Assembly (NCBI GenBank): GCA_910576545.1
Contig: CAJTKM010000001.1
Coordinates: 204,880-268,879 of the forward strand
DNA: 64,000 nucleotides
Direction: 5' to 3'
From: Lachnospiraceae bacterium
GTDB lineage: Bacteria; Bacillota; Clostridia; Lachnospirales; Anaerotignaceae
The notes beneath the pieces are model-generated. The model was not told the origin of the DNA. It saw only the letters and a list, made by a program, of their open reading frames with translations, and made no database searches. The translations under genes and the position numbers were made by a program. The stretch's first letter is position 1; every line of letters begins with the position of its first letter. This document shows positions 7,375 to 15,263 of the stretch, in pieces.

Positions 7375-8082
7375 TTATTCTTTGTCCAGTTTTTCTTCCG
7401 GATTGACCGTTGTGCCGTCTTTCTCCATGGCAAACTCCAGATGGCTGCCTAATGCTACGCCGTATTTCGTCGGCGCGTTTACGGTGCCGATGGCCTGTCC
7501 CTGCTTCACACTGTCGCCTTCTTTGACTTTTACATCGTCCTCCAGCTGACCGTATGTAGTCAGCCAGCCGTTGCTGTGTTCCAGAGTGACAGTGTTGCCT
7601 GCTTTTGTATCTTTCCGTACTTCTTTTACCGTTCCGTCTGCCGCGGCTTTGACTTCTGTGCCCTGCTCCGCGGAGAGGCTGATTCCGGCGTTGGTGTGGT
7701 ACTGTTCCAGCGTCGGGTCATAAATAGCATGGTCGATGCTGTAAGGCAGTACGACCTCGCCGTTCACAGGGTAAGCAAATGTTGGTTCTGCCGGCTCCGC
7801 TTTGGGTTCCTCTTTTGCGGGAGCGGCGGGTTTCGCCTCAGGCGGGTCCGGTGTTTCACCGGCGTCGCGGCTCTGCTTATTGCGTTCCAGCAGCGCAGTA
7901 TCCAGTGTCGGGGTCTGTGTTGCCGTTACAGGCTGCGGGTTTGGCTCCAGCTGTGGCTGCGCCGCAGTGCCGCGGTCAAGCGCGCGGTACGTCACGCCTG
8001 CACCTACCGCCAGCAGGCACAGACAGCCGCAGACCGCAAGCGTTTGTATGCGTTTTGCAGTTTCTTTTTCATTTTGATTCAT
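7375..8082 (-). CDS. spoIIQ: SpoIIQ-like M23/LytM-domain sporulation protein, degenerate active site
   Basis: 235 residues, start at 8082 behind GGAGGTGCAGGAAAG. A short cytoplasmic N-terminus is followed by one membrane helix (about residues 15-33), a proline- and glutamate-rich linker, and a LytM domain from about residue 105. The zinc-binding HxxxD site reads HTNAGIS, with Ser in place of Asp, and the usual HLHFE reads HLEFAM, with Glu in place of the second His, so the domain cannot bind zinc normally. SpoIIQ of the forespore pairs with SpoIIIAH across the septum; loss of zinc ligands is also seen in the B. subtilis protein. The spoIID gene upstream on the same strand supports the call. 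Confidence 0.85.
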   Translation of the reverse strand: MNQNEKETAKRIQTLAVCGCLCLLAVGAGVTYRALDRGTAAQPQLEPNPQPVTATQTPTLDTALLERNKQSRDAGETPDPPEAKPAAPAKEEPKAEPAEPTFAYPVNGEVVLPYSIDHAIYDPTLEQYHTNAGISLSAEQGTEVKAAADGTVKEVRKDTKAGNTVTLEHSNGWLTTYGQLEDDVKVKEGDSVKQGQAIGTVNAPTKYGVALGSHLEFAMEKDGTTVNPEEKLDKE

Positions 8083-8126
8083 CTTTCCTGCACCTCCAAG
8101 GCTATTGTTGCCAACAGCCCCAGATT

Positions 8127-9050
8127 TTATGCAAGCCGTTCAAAATTCACATTTGTATAATAATGGTTCAAAATTTCGTGATAGTCCAGCCCTTTTTCTG
8201 CCAGATAGGACGCGCCGTACTGGCTCATGCCTGCGCCGTGCCCATAGCCATAGGTGCGGAAAACAAAGCTGTTCTCCTGTTTTTCTACGGTAAAATTTGC
8301 GCTGCGCAGTCCAAGCGTTTCCCTCAGCTGCCGCCCCGTCAGCTTTAGCCCGCCCGCGCTGACTTCGGAAACATAGCCCGCATCCGTCCGGCTGAGGATT
8401 TCAATGGAAAGATTTTCGGCTGTCTGAGTGGGGGGTCCCTGGGTTTTTAGCTGCTGAAGAACTTCCTTTGTGGAAAAGGAAACTTCCGTTTCGTAGCCGG
8501 GGGCGGCTTTGTCCTCTGCGCTGTCTACGCTTTTCAGGTATGGCAGGGGGCTGTCCCAGACATTTTCGGCGTTTTCCGTTTTCCCGCCGCTCTGCGCATG
8601 AAACGCCGCCAAAATCGGCTCTCCGTCATAAACCATGATTTCCCCTGCGGTTTCCCGTACGGCGCGGCGGATTTTTGCGGCGTACTGCCCGTAGTTTTCG
8701 CCCCATTTTTCCCTTTGTGCGGCTTCATCGGCATAAGCCTGTCCCACATCGTAAAGCACAGAATCACTCCCTGCTGCGCGCATCTGCCGCACTTCATACG
8801 TCCGTGCGGCAACAGCCTGCGCTTTCAATGCTTCCTCCGGAAAAGATGCGGGCATCTCTGCCGCAACAACACCGGCGACATATTCTTCCAGCTCCGAAGG
8901 GAGGGGGGCTAAATCCTCTGTGCCGAAAAGCTCTGCCGACTGCGGCGCTTCCCGATGGAACCCGCCGCACAGCAGGGTGACGAGCAGCGGCAGAAACAGC
9001 ACCGCAATCAAAATATATAGAATCACTGCGCTCATCAGTTTTTTTCTCAA
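8127..9050 (-). CDS. spoIID: stage II sporulation protein D, lytic transglycosylase
   Basis: 307 residues from TTG at 9050, which has GAGAGGAAG nine bases upstream; ATG at 9035 is the alternative. One N-terminal membrane helix (about residues 6-28) anchors an outside SpoIID domain. The conserved EYVAGVVAAEMPASFPEEAL block carries the catalytic glutamate, followed by LKAQAVAARTYE, AFHAQSGGKTENAENVW and the C-terminal GYGHGAGMSQYGA. SpoIID cleaves glycan strands after SpoIIP removes stem peptides during engulfment. It is 44 bases from spoIIQ and probably in the same operon. Confidence 0.93.
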   Translation of the reverse strand: MRKKLMSAVILYILIAVLFLPLLVTLLCGGFHREAPQSAELFGTEDLAPLPSELEEYVAGVVAAEMPASFPEEALKAQAVAARTYEVRQMRAAGSDSVLYDVGQAYADEAAQREKWGENYGQYAAKIRRAVRETAGEIMVYDGEPILAAFHAQSGGKTENAENVWDSPLPYLKSVDSAEDKAAPGYETEVSFSTKEVLQQLKTQGPPTQTAENLSIEILSRTDAGYVSEVSAGGLKLTGRQLRETLGLRSANFTVEKQENSFVFRTYGYGHGAGMSQYGASYLAEKGLDYHEILNHYYTNVNFERLA

Positions 9051-9114
9051 CGCGCACACTTCCTCTCGTTTCAGGATATGCGCGGAAGGCGGCGGGTATG
9101 CGGGAATAGAAAAC

Positions 9115-9152
9115 CGCCTGCCCAACGGGTGATATATGCCGTTGGGCAGGCG
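9115..9152 (-). terminator. terminator of the SUKH-like gene
   Basis: A perfect 14-pair stem, CGCCTGCCCAACGG (9115-9128) with CCGTTGGGCAGGCG (9139-9152). Read on the minus strand it ends in GGTTTTCTATT, just behind the gene that stops at 9158. Confidence 0.75.
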
Positions 9153-9157
9153 GGGGA

Positions 9158-10213
9158 TTAGCTTTGAGGTATGATGTTGCCCGGCAGAAACAGCCCTTGT
9201 ATTTCCATTTCTTTTTGCAGAGCGAGAACTTTCTCTTTTCCGTTTCCATTACGAGAGTAAAAAAGCAGTCCTGTTTTTTGCTCAATCTGCTGGACGAAAG
9301 AATAAGGGACAGGCTCCTTCGTCAAAAGATAATAGTGATAATCAGCTTCCGGATGCATCAGGAGCAGACAGCCATTTTCCCTGTCGATATAGGCTAGGAT
9401 ATGATAAAAGTCATTATCAAAATCTTTGACCTTTTTATCAATCATAAATTCTATATGGGAAGAAACCGGAACAAACGGAGGAATTATCTTTTTGCGGGTT
9501 TCTTTCATGGCGGCTGTCTTCCTTGGCAAACGGTTGCTGAAATAGCACTGGTCCAGTTCGTCAGTCATTTTATTTTTATCCAGATGGTCTGCGTCATCAA
9601 TCATTCTGCGCAATACAAAGTGAATGATGAAAGCGTCCCAAAAGAAAGTAAATGGGGCATAGATATTTTGAAACCTGCTGAAACGGGCAATTTCTGAACG
9701 CCTTTTCTTTTTGCTCCAAAAATCAAAATAGCCTTTTACGGCTGCCGCCATTCCGGCAGTATCTCCTTTGTGGCGGCAAAGCTCAAAATCAGATTCGAAA
9801 TGAAAGTAGCTGCGCTGGTCGTTTTCGTCCTCTTTTTCTGTAATCGCGGGGCTGCATATCCATTCATGCACTGTGGCGTTTGGGTCATTTCGTTTGAGCC
9901 CAAAACCGATATTGTCGCTGGCTCCATGCGCCAGCAGCAAATAATTACCGTCCCAGCGAAGCAGTTCCAGCGCGCGGAAATAAAATTCGCTTTGCAGGCA
10001 CATATAATCTCCCATTACCAGATAAAGGTCGCGAATGGGGGATGGCAGTTCACAGCCCAGCCGCTGTTCCGCTGCCCGGATATCGTCCATTGTGTAAGGC
10101 TTCATCGCGCCAATCTGGTCACGCCGGACAAATGGGTTCAAAATTTCCAATTCTTCTTTGATAGAATAGGGCGGGCGGAGCGGAAAGCTGGGCTTTTTCC
10201 TGATTCCAAACAT
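9158..10213 (-). CDS. SMI1/KNR4 (SUKH) domain protein
   Basis: 351 residues from ATG 10213; AAGGGA lies nine bases upstream, and a TTG start at 10231 would overlap it. The N-terminal half contains the SUKH signature: DDIRAAEQRLGCELPSPIRD, LYLVMGDY and a WDGNYLLLAHGASDNIGFGL core. The C-terminal 170 residues are polar and not recognised. SUKH proteins often serve as immunity proteins against secreted nucleases or other toxins, but no toxin gene is adjacent, so that role is not assigned. It is flanked by spoIID and a SulP transporter on the same strand. Confidence 0.7.
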   Translation of the reverse strand: MFGIRKKPSFPLRPPYSIKEELEILNPFVRRDQIGAMKPYTMDDIRAAEQRLGCELPSPIRDLYLVMGDYMCLQSEFYFRALELLRWDGNYLLLAHGASDNIGFGLKRNDPNATVHEWICSPAITEKEDENDQRSYFHFESDFELCRHKGDTAGMAAAVKGYFDFWSKKKRRSEIARFSRFQNIYAPFTFFWDAFIIHFVLRRMIDDADHLDKNKMTDELDQCYFSNRLPRKTAAMKETRKKIIPPFVPVSSHIEFMIDKKVKDFDNDFYHILAYIDRENGCLLLMHPEADYHYYLLTKEPVPYSFVQQIEQKTGLLFYSRNGNGKEKVLALQKEMEIQGLFLPGNIIPQS

Positions 10214-10253
10214 GCATATCAGTCCCTTCAAGCGTTTGTTTCTTTTTTCTGGA

Positions 10254-11897
10254 TTAAGGCTGTTCCGGTCTGGGACGGTTACTGAGCAGTACGCGTTCTA
10301 CGCTCCAATAGAAGTTTTCGTCACCGATAATCTGTTTCAAATCTGTGCGCTGCATCATTTTCATGGCGTGGCTCGGCAGTCCGCAGACAGCAACGTCCAC
10401 GCCTTTTTTCCGCAGCCCTTCCACAAGCTCCCGCAGAGTCTGCGCGCAGGAGATATCAATGTTGGAAACGCCGCGCATGGAAAACAGCACGGTATCCGCC
10501 CCGTTGACCTTCAGTGCAATATCCGAAACGGTCTGTGTATTGGCAAAAATCATCGGCCCGGTGATATAAACGACTTTTGCATTGCTGTAACGCTCGCAGA
10601 GCACAGGGTCGGTAACATGCATACGGTTCATATCTACGTCCTCGTAGTTGATTTCAATAAAGGACAGGCGCGTTACAAGGAATACAAGACCAATCAGCAC
10701 GCCAATCAGAATGGCGATTGTCAGGTCAAATACGATGGTTGCCAGCATGGTGGCGATAAACTCCAGCATTGCACCCTTGAATTTATGCGAGAAAATATAG
10801 CGTATTGCTTCCCATTCATTCATGCGCCATGCTGTAACCATCAGTACGCCGGCCAGAGCGGCAAGCGGGATTTTGGACATGACAGGTGCAAGCAGGAACA
10901 TGGAAATCAGCAGGCCGACAGCATGGAACACACCCGTCAGGCGGGTTTTTGCGCCGGATTTTACGGCAACGCTTGTACGGGCGATTGCCGCTGTAGCGGG
11001 AATGCCGCCAAAAAACGGCAGAAGAATATTGCCGACGCCCTGTGCAATCAGTTCCTGATTGCTGTCCAGACGCACGCCTGTCATGCGGCCAGCGCTTGCG
11101 CCGCAGAGGAGGCTCTCAATCATGCCGAGTATGGCGATACTGAACGCGGGTGTAATCAGTGCGGTGATGGTTTTGATGTCAAGCGCGCTGAATAACAGGC
11201 GGTTTTCTGGTATCAGTGTCTGGGGGATTTCCCCGACAACGGTTACGTCCAGTTCCATAAAAATTGAAAATGCCGTTGTAAGGATAATGCTCAAAAGGGA
11301 GGCGGGGACAACCGCGTTCCATTTTTTCGGGAAAAATACCATAAACAGAATGACAAACACACCAAGCCCGACTGCCGTAAAGTTAGGCGAGAAGCCGAGC
11401 CGCGAATAGCTGAACAGTTTTGCCACGGCAGAGGAACCTTCGGAGAATGTACCGAAAAAATTGTCAATCTGCCCAAGGGCAATGATAACGGCAATACCGG
11501 AGGTAAAACCTGTGATAACCGGCGCAGGGATAAATGAGGTCAGCTTGCCCAGATGCAGGATACCTGCCAGAAGCAATATTATGCCCGCAATCAGCGTTGC
11601 GATGAATACGCCGTCCATGCCGTAAGCGGCAACGAGCGACATCAGGATTGCCGCCATTGCGCCCGTAGGGCCGGAAATCTGGTAATAGCCGCCGGAAAGC
11701 AGGCTCATGACAAGCCCTGCAATGATGGCAGTAATCAGGCCGGAAGCAGCGTCCGCCCCGCTGCTGACGCCGAATGCCAGTGCGAGCGGCAGCGCGACGG
11801 CGGCAACCGTCAGACCTGCCATAAGGTCTTTTGTCAGTGATGCGGCGTTATAGCCGTTAAATTCCTGTTTCAAGTGGTCTGCGAATGTGCGCAGCAT
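10254..11897 (-). CDS. SulP-family anion transporter with STAS domain
   Basis: 547 residues, start 11897 behind AAGGAAGGAG. The N-terminal 400 residues hold the SulP membrane fold: KDLMAGLTVAAVALPLALAF at helix 1, GGYYQISGPTGAM in helix 3, and GFTSGIAVIIALGQIDNF. The last 115 residues form a cytoplasmic STAS domain (VVYITGPMIFANTQTV, LFSMRGVSNIDISCAQTL, VAVCGLPSHAMKMMQ). Family members carry sulfate, bicarbonate or dicarboxylates; the substrate cannot be told here. Confidence 0.93.
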   Translation of the reverse strand: MLRTFADHLKQEFNGYNAASLTKDLMAGLTVAAVALPLALAFGVSSGADAASGLITAIIAGLVMSLLSGGYYQISGPTGAMAAILMSLVAAYGMDGVFIATLIAGIILLLAGILHLGKLTSFIPAPVITGFTSGIAVIIALGQIDNFFGTFSEGSSAVAKLFSYSRLGFSPNFTAVGLGVFVILFMVFFPKKWNAVVPASLLSIILTTAFSIFMELDVTVVGEIPQTLIPENRLLFSALDIKTITALITPAFSIAILGMIESLLCGASAGRMTGVRLDSNQELIAQGVGNILLPFFGGIPATAAIARTSVAVKSGAKTRLTGVFHAVGLLISMFLLAPVMSKIPLAALAGVLMVTAWRMNEWEAIRYIFSHKFKGAMLEFIATMLATIVFDLTIAILIGVLIGLVFLVTRLSFIEINYEDVDMNRMHVTDPVLCERYSNAKVVYITGPMIFANTQTVSDIALKVNGADTVLFSMRGVSNIDISCAQTLRELVEGLRKKGVDVAVCGLPSHAMKMMQRTDLKQIIGDENFYWSVERVLLSNRPRPEQP

Positions 11898-12008
11898 GAT
11901 AAAAACTCCTTCCTTAAATTCAAAACATCAGGACTTTGTCCCAAACTTTACAGCCAGCCGCATTTCATGCGTCTGAAAACAAAATAATATGTATCTGTAA
12001 ATTTCACT

Positions 12009-12593
12009 TTATTCCGTTTCGTCTTTGAAATAGATTTTCCCGTTTTCAATTTTCGTGATAACGGAAAGGGAATTTACATAATATCCTGCTTGCCGCAGCT
12101 TCGTGCTGCCGCCCTGAAATTCCTTCTCGATGACGGCGGAGATACCGCAGACAGTCCCGCCGGCTTGCTCGACAAGGCTGCAAAGCCCTGCGGCAGCTTC
12201 CCCATGCGCAAGGAAATCGTCAACGATGAGTACGCGGTCTTCAGGGTGCAGGTATTTTTTTGCTATGCGGGCAATCGAAACCGTACCCTTTGTAAAAGAT
12301 TTGACAGGTGCGCCATAAAATTCCTCTGTCATGGTATTTGGCTGCGTTTTTTTTGCAAATACAACGGGAACAAGGTCGAAATACATGGCGGTAATGGCGG
12401 CAATGCCAATACCGGAGGACTCGATAGTCAGAATCTTGTTTATCCCAAGATGCCCGAAACGGCATTGTATTTCCTTGCCAAGAGCCATAAAAAGCCCGAT
12501 ATCCAGCTGGTGGTTCAGGAAGGAATCGGCCTTGATAATCTCCGTCCCCAGTTCCATGCCGTCTTTTAATATTCGTTGGTTCAATAACTGCAT
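12009..12593 (-). CDS. xpt: xanthine phosphoribosyltransferase
   Basis: 194 residues from ATG 12593; a TTG at 12614 overlaps the GAGAGG ribosome-binding site and is rejected. The sequence follows B. subtilis Xpt closely: IIKADSFLNHQLD, TIESSGIGIAA, VPVVFAKK, the PRPP loop VLIVDDFLAHGEAA and VIEKEFQGG. The enzyme converts xanthine and PRPP to XMP in purine salvage. A promoter with a leader of about 100 bases precedes it. Confidence 0.95.
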   Translation of the reverse strand: MQLLNQRILKDGMELGTEIIKADSFLNHQLDIGLFMALGKEIQCRFGHLGINKILTIESSGIGIAAITAMYFDLVPVVFAKKTQPNTMTEEFYGAPVKSFTKGTVSIARIAKKYLHPEDRVLIVDDFLAHGEAAAGLCSLVEQAGGTVCGISAVIEKEFQGGSTKLRQAGYYVNSLSVITKIENGKIYFKDETE

Positions 12594-12695
12594 TTGAAAG
12601 GCATCCTCTCTCAATATGGCGGACGTACGCCGCAGGATTGGTATTATATGTCAGACATTTCTTTGATTTCGGCAGGCTGCCGGGGAAATGCCAGA
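12594..12695 (-). promoter_or_regulatory. structured leader of xpt, class not assigned
   Basis: The predicted transcript folds into nested stems: ATGT/ACAT outside, then CATTTC/GAAATG, then CGGCA-GCC-TGCCG. The text TGTCTGACATATA resembles the 3' part of a purine riboswitch, but the conserved core loops of that class are missing. It may be another purine-sensing leader or just an untranslated region. Confidence 0.3.
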
Positions 12696-12698
12696 TAC

Positions 12699-12727
12699 AT
12701 TATAAGAGCATATTGCAGAGATGTAAA
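12699..12727 (-). promoter_or_regulatory. sigma-A promoter of xpt
   Basis: Minus strand TTTACA (12727-12722), 17-base spacer, perfect TATAAT (12704-12699). Confidence 0.75.
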
Positions 12728-12829
12728 TAGATGTTTGCAGAAAGAACCTTGTTTTGGAGAAGTTTGTGCAAAACGGGAAAATCGGGTAGGAAAAGCGGGG
12801 AAATTCGGTCATTTTTGCAGGGACAGGAA

Positions 12830-12857
12830 ACAGCCCGAAGGGATTCCAGCGGGCTGT
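12830..12857 (-). terminator. possible terminator of the 64-residue gene
   Basis: CAGCCCG (12831-12837) pairs with CGGGCTG (12850-12856). On the minus strand it ends in TTTCC, a weak U tract. Confidence 0.4.
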
Positions 12858-12882
12858 ATGGCAGACAGAATTACCGGATGTG

Positions 12883-13077
12883 TCACTCGTGTGTTTTGCG
12901 CTTTGTCGCAAGGCCGAGCTCCAGCTCCTCAGGGGAATTGGAAAGGCTGATACGGTCGAGAACGTTCTGCCGTTCCTCTGTGGACAGGGTATAAAAACGT
13001 CTCATATCCCTTCCATTATGCAGGATAAGCTGTTGTTCCTCCTGCGGAAGGGTATTCATTTTGCGGAACCACTTCAT
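12883..13077 (-). CDS. small hypothetical protein
   Basis: 64 residues, start 13077 with AGAGGTGAT eight bases upstream. The protein is helical and charged (MKWFRKMNTLPQEEQQLILHN, FYTLSTEERQNVLDRI), with no membrane segment. The LSTEERQ and SPEELELG phrases suggest a compact helical bundle. Function unknown. Confidence 0.65.
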   Translation of the reverse strand: MKWFRKMNTLPQEEQQLILHNGRDMRRFYTLSTEERQNVLDRISLSNSPEELELGLATKRKTHE

Positions 13078-13212
13078 ATGCTATCACCTCTGCGCATAGT
13101 ATGGCGGAAAAGGAGGTTTTTATGTGAAACGGATAGATAATTCGCCGAAAATATGATACTATGGTTTCAGGAACGTAAAATTCCGCGCAGCGGAAGAGAG
13201 GGAGGCAGAAAA

Positions 13213-13701
13213 ATGGCATTTTTTGACAAGTTAACCGAGGTTGCAAAAAACGTGACAGACAGGGCGGCAGATGGTTTGGAAACGAACCGTCTGACGGGGG
13301 ATATTGCACTGGAAAAGGGGAATATACAGTGCTATCAGCGGGAACTGGGTGAATTTTACTGGGCGAAATTCGCGCTGGGTGAAAAGCTGGAAGAGGAAGC
13401 AATGCTGATTTGCGACAAAATTGTTGTCGCGCAGGAACGGATTAAAAATCTGGAGGCGCAAATTGAGCAGATAAAGGCGGAGCGGGAAGCAGAAAAAGCG
13501 GAACGCAAGGCGGAAAAAGCTGCCGCAGAGGCGGCGGCAAAGGCCGAGGCCGCAGCACAGGCAATGGAAACGGCTGGGCTGGAGCGTTCGGAGGCGGAAG
13601 AGGAAAGCAAACCGGAAAAACCGATTTGCCAATGGTGCGGTGTGGAGGCGGCGCCGGGACAGAAATTCTGCGGGGAATGCGGAAAACGTATCGGGGAATA
13701 A
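13213..13701 (+). CDS. coiled-coil protein with C-terminal zinc ribbon
   Basis: 162 residues from ATG 13213, with GAGGGAGG upstream; the frame is open from 13153 but has no better start. Residues 1-60 form an amphipathic region, residues 75-130 a long Ala/Glu/Lys coiled coil, and the end a zinc ribbon CQWCGVEAAPGQKFCGECG with two CxxC knuckles. Such small zinc-ribbon proteins are common in Clostridia and have no established role. It lies 87 bases before the MATE gene. Confidence 0.8.
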   Translation: MAFFDKLTEVAKNVTDRAADGLETNRLTGDIALEKGNIQCYQRELGEFYWAKFALGEKLEEEAMLICDKIVVAQERIKNLEAQIEQIKAEREAEKAERKAEKAAAEAAAKAEAAAQAMETAGLERSEAEEESKPEKPICQWCGVEAAPGQKFCGECGKRIGE

Positions 13702-13788
13702 AACCATAACGGACAGTTTTCTGAACAGGCTGCATTCTGCCACATTAGGTACGGCGGGCAGTCGCAGTCTGGGGAAGGAGGAAAGCAG

Positions 13789-15159
13789 ATGGAAGAAACA
13801 AAACGGAACATACTGGAAACGGAGCCGATTGGTCGTCTGCTTTTGAAATTTTCCATTCCGACTACATTGACGCTGATGGTGAATTTTCTCTATAACATTG
13901 CGGACCAGATTTTCATTGGGCATGCAACGGGCATAGACGGCGTAGCGGCGACAAATGTGGCGTTCCCGATTACGATTGTAGCGGCGGCACTTGCTCTGCT
14001 GATTGGGGACGGCTGCGCGGCGAACATCAGCCTCTGCCTTGGGCGCAGGGAGCAGGAGGAGGCGGACCGCACACTGGGCTGTGCGTGTATGCTCCTTGCG
14101 GGGGGAGGCCTTTTGCTTGTTTTGGGCGGACTGTGTTTTCTGCGCCCTCTGGTTCGTCTGTTCGGTGCTTCGCCTGCCATTGCGGAGGATGCCGCTCTGT
14201 ATATGGGTATCCTGTTGTTTGGGCTGCCGTTTTCCATGTGCAATATGGCACTGACCGCTATTATCCGCGCGGATGGCAATCCGCAGTATATGATGCGGAG
14301 TATGATGATTGGCGCGGGGCTGAATATTGTGCTTGACCCGATTTTTATTTTTACGCTTGAAATGGGGATACAGGGCGCGGCGATTGCGACTATCATTGGG
14401 CAGATTGTATCGGGCGTTATCAGTCTGGCATACCTGCCGCGTTTTGAAAATTTCCGGATAAAAAAGGAAAACCTGTGCCTGCATGGCGGGACGGCGAAAA
14501 GCATTTGCTCTCTCGGGTTCCCCAGCCTCTGTACGCAGGCGGCAACGGCGGCAACGCAGATTGTCATGAATAACCTGATGCGCAGATACGGCGTAGGAAC
14601 AATATACGGGAGTGAAATCCCGCTTTCCTGTTACGGCATTATGACAAAAATTTATCAGATTGCACACGCGATGTTTGTTGGGCTGGCATCAGGCACGCAG
14701 CCCATCAACGGCTATAATTTCGGCGCGAAGCATTATGCGCGGGTGCGGCAGACATATCGGACGGCGGCGTTTGCGTCCCTGCTGATTTCTCTGGCATGGT
14801 TCTGCGTGTTCCGCTGGGGCGGCGGGCTTCTGGCGGCGATGTTCGTAACGGGCGAACCACTGTATCAGGAGTTTGCGGCGCATTGTTTCCGGCTGTATAT
14901 GCTGGGGTTTTTTGTTTATGGACTGCCGCAGGTAACGGCGTCATTTTTCCAGGCAACGGGACAGCCTGTGAAATCTCTTGCGGTATCGTTGTCGCGTCAG
15001 GCATTGTTCCTGATTCCGCTGGCAGTACTGCTTTCCGGCAGGTTTGGGCTGGATGGTGCGCTTGCCGCCGCGCCTGCTGCGGATATGCTGGCGTTCCTGC
15101 TGGCTGTCTGCCTGGTTTTCAGAGAAATGCGCGTCTGGCGGCACAGGAACTGGATATAA
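13789..15159 (+). CDS. MATE-family efflux transporter
   Basis: 456 residues, start 13789 behind GGAAGGAGG. Twelve membrane segments in two MatE repeats; the first opens with EPIGRLLLKFSIPTTLTLMV and contains FIGHATGIDGVAATNVAFP, the second begins near ICSLGFPSLCTQAATAATQ. The family exports drugs or metabolites in exchange for Na+ or H+. Substrate unknown. A terminator follows within 20 bases. Confidence 0.93.
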   Translation: MEETKRNILETEPIGRLLLKFSIPTTLTLMVNFLYNIADQIFIGHATGIDGVAATNVAFPITIVAAALALLIGDGCAANISLCLGRREQEEADRTLGCACMLLAGGGLLLVLGGLCFLRPLVRLFGASPAIAEDAALYMGILLFGLPFSMCNMALTAIIRADGNPQYMMRSMMIGAGLNIVLDPIFIFTLEMGIQGAAIATIIGQIVSGVISLAYLPRFENFRIKKENLCLHGGTAKSICSLGFPSLCTQAATAATQIVMNNLMRRYGVGTIYGSEIPLSCYGIMTKIYQIAHAMFVGLASGTQPINGYNFGAKHYARVRQTYRTAAFASLLISLAWFCVFRWGGGLLAAMFVTGEPLYQEFAAHCFRLYMLGFFVYGLPQVTASFFQATGQPVKSLAVSLSRQALFLIPLAVLLSGRFGLDGALAAAPAADMLAFLLAVCLVFREMRVWRHRNWI

Positions 15160-15178
15160 GGCTATTTTGGTATACAAG

Positions 15179-15207
15179 GGCGCGGAAAATATCTCCGCGC
15201 CTTTTTG
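15179..15207 (+). terminator. terminator of the MATE gene
   Basis: GGCGCGGA (15179-15186) and TCCGCGCC (15194-15201), then CTTTTTGG. Confidence 0.8.
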
Positions 15208-15226
15208 GTTCTTGTCTTTCTTTTTT

Positions 15227-15242
15227 CCTCATAGATATGAAG
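15227..15242 (+). promoter_or_regulatory. shared motif TCCTCATAGATATGAA upstream of spoIIP
   Basis: The same 16 bases recur at 39303-39318 between ytaF and the P-type ATPase. The core TCATA-GA-TATGA is an inverted repeat, and CATAGATAT also resembles the -10 region of mother-cell sigma factors. Either reading is inference. Confidence 0.3.
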
Positions 15243-15263
15243 GAGGGAAGGGAGGCGGTGCCT

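Noticed and set aside
12594..12700. Purine riboswitch upstream of xpt
   Set aside because: The 3' text resembles the class, but the GTTTCTACC-like core and the kissing loops are not present, so only an unassigned leader is reported.
13231..14667. 478-codon minus-strand frame across the zinc-ribbon and MATE genes
   Set aside because: It covers two genes on the other strand and an intergenic gap, with no recognisable motif.
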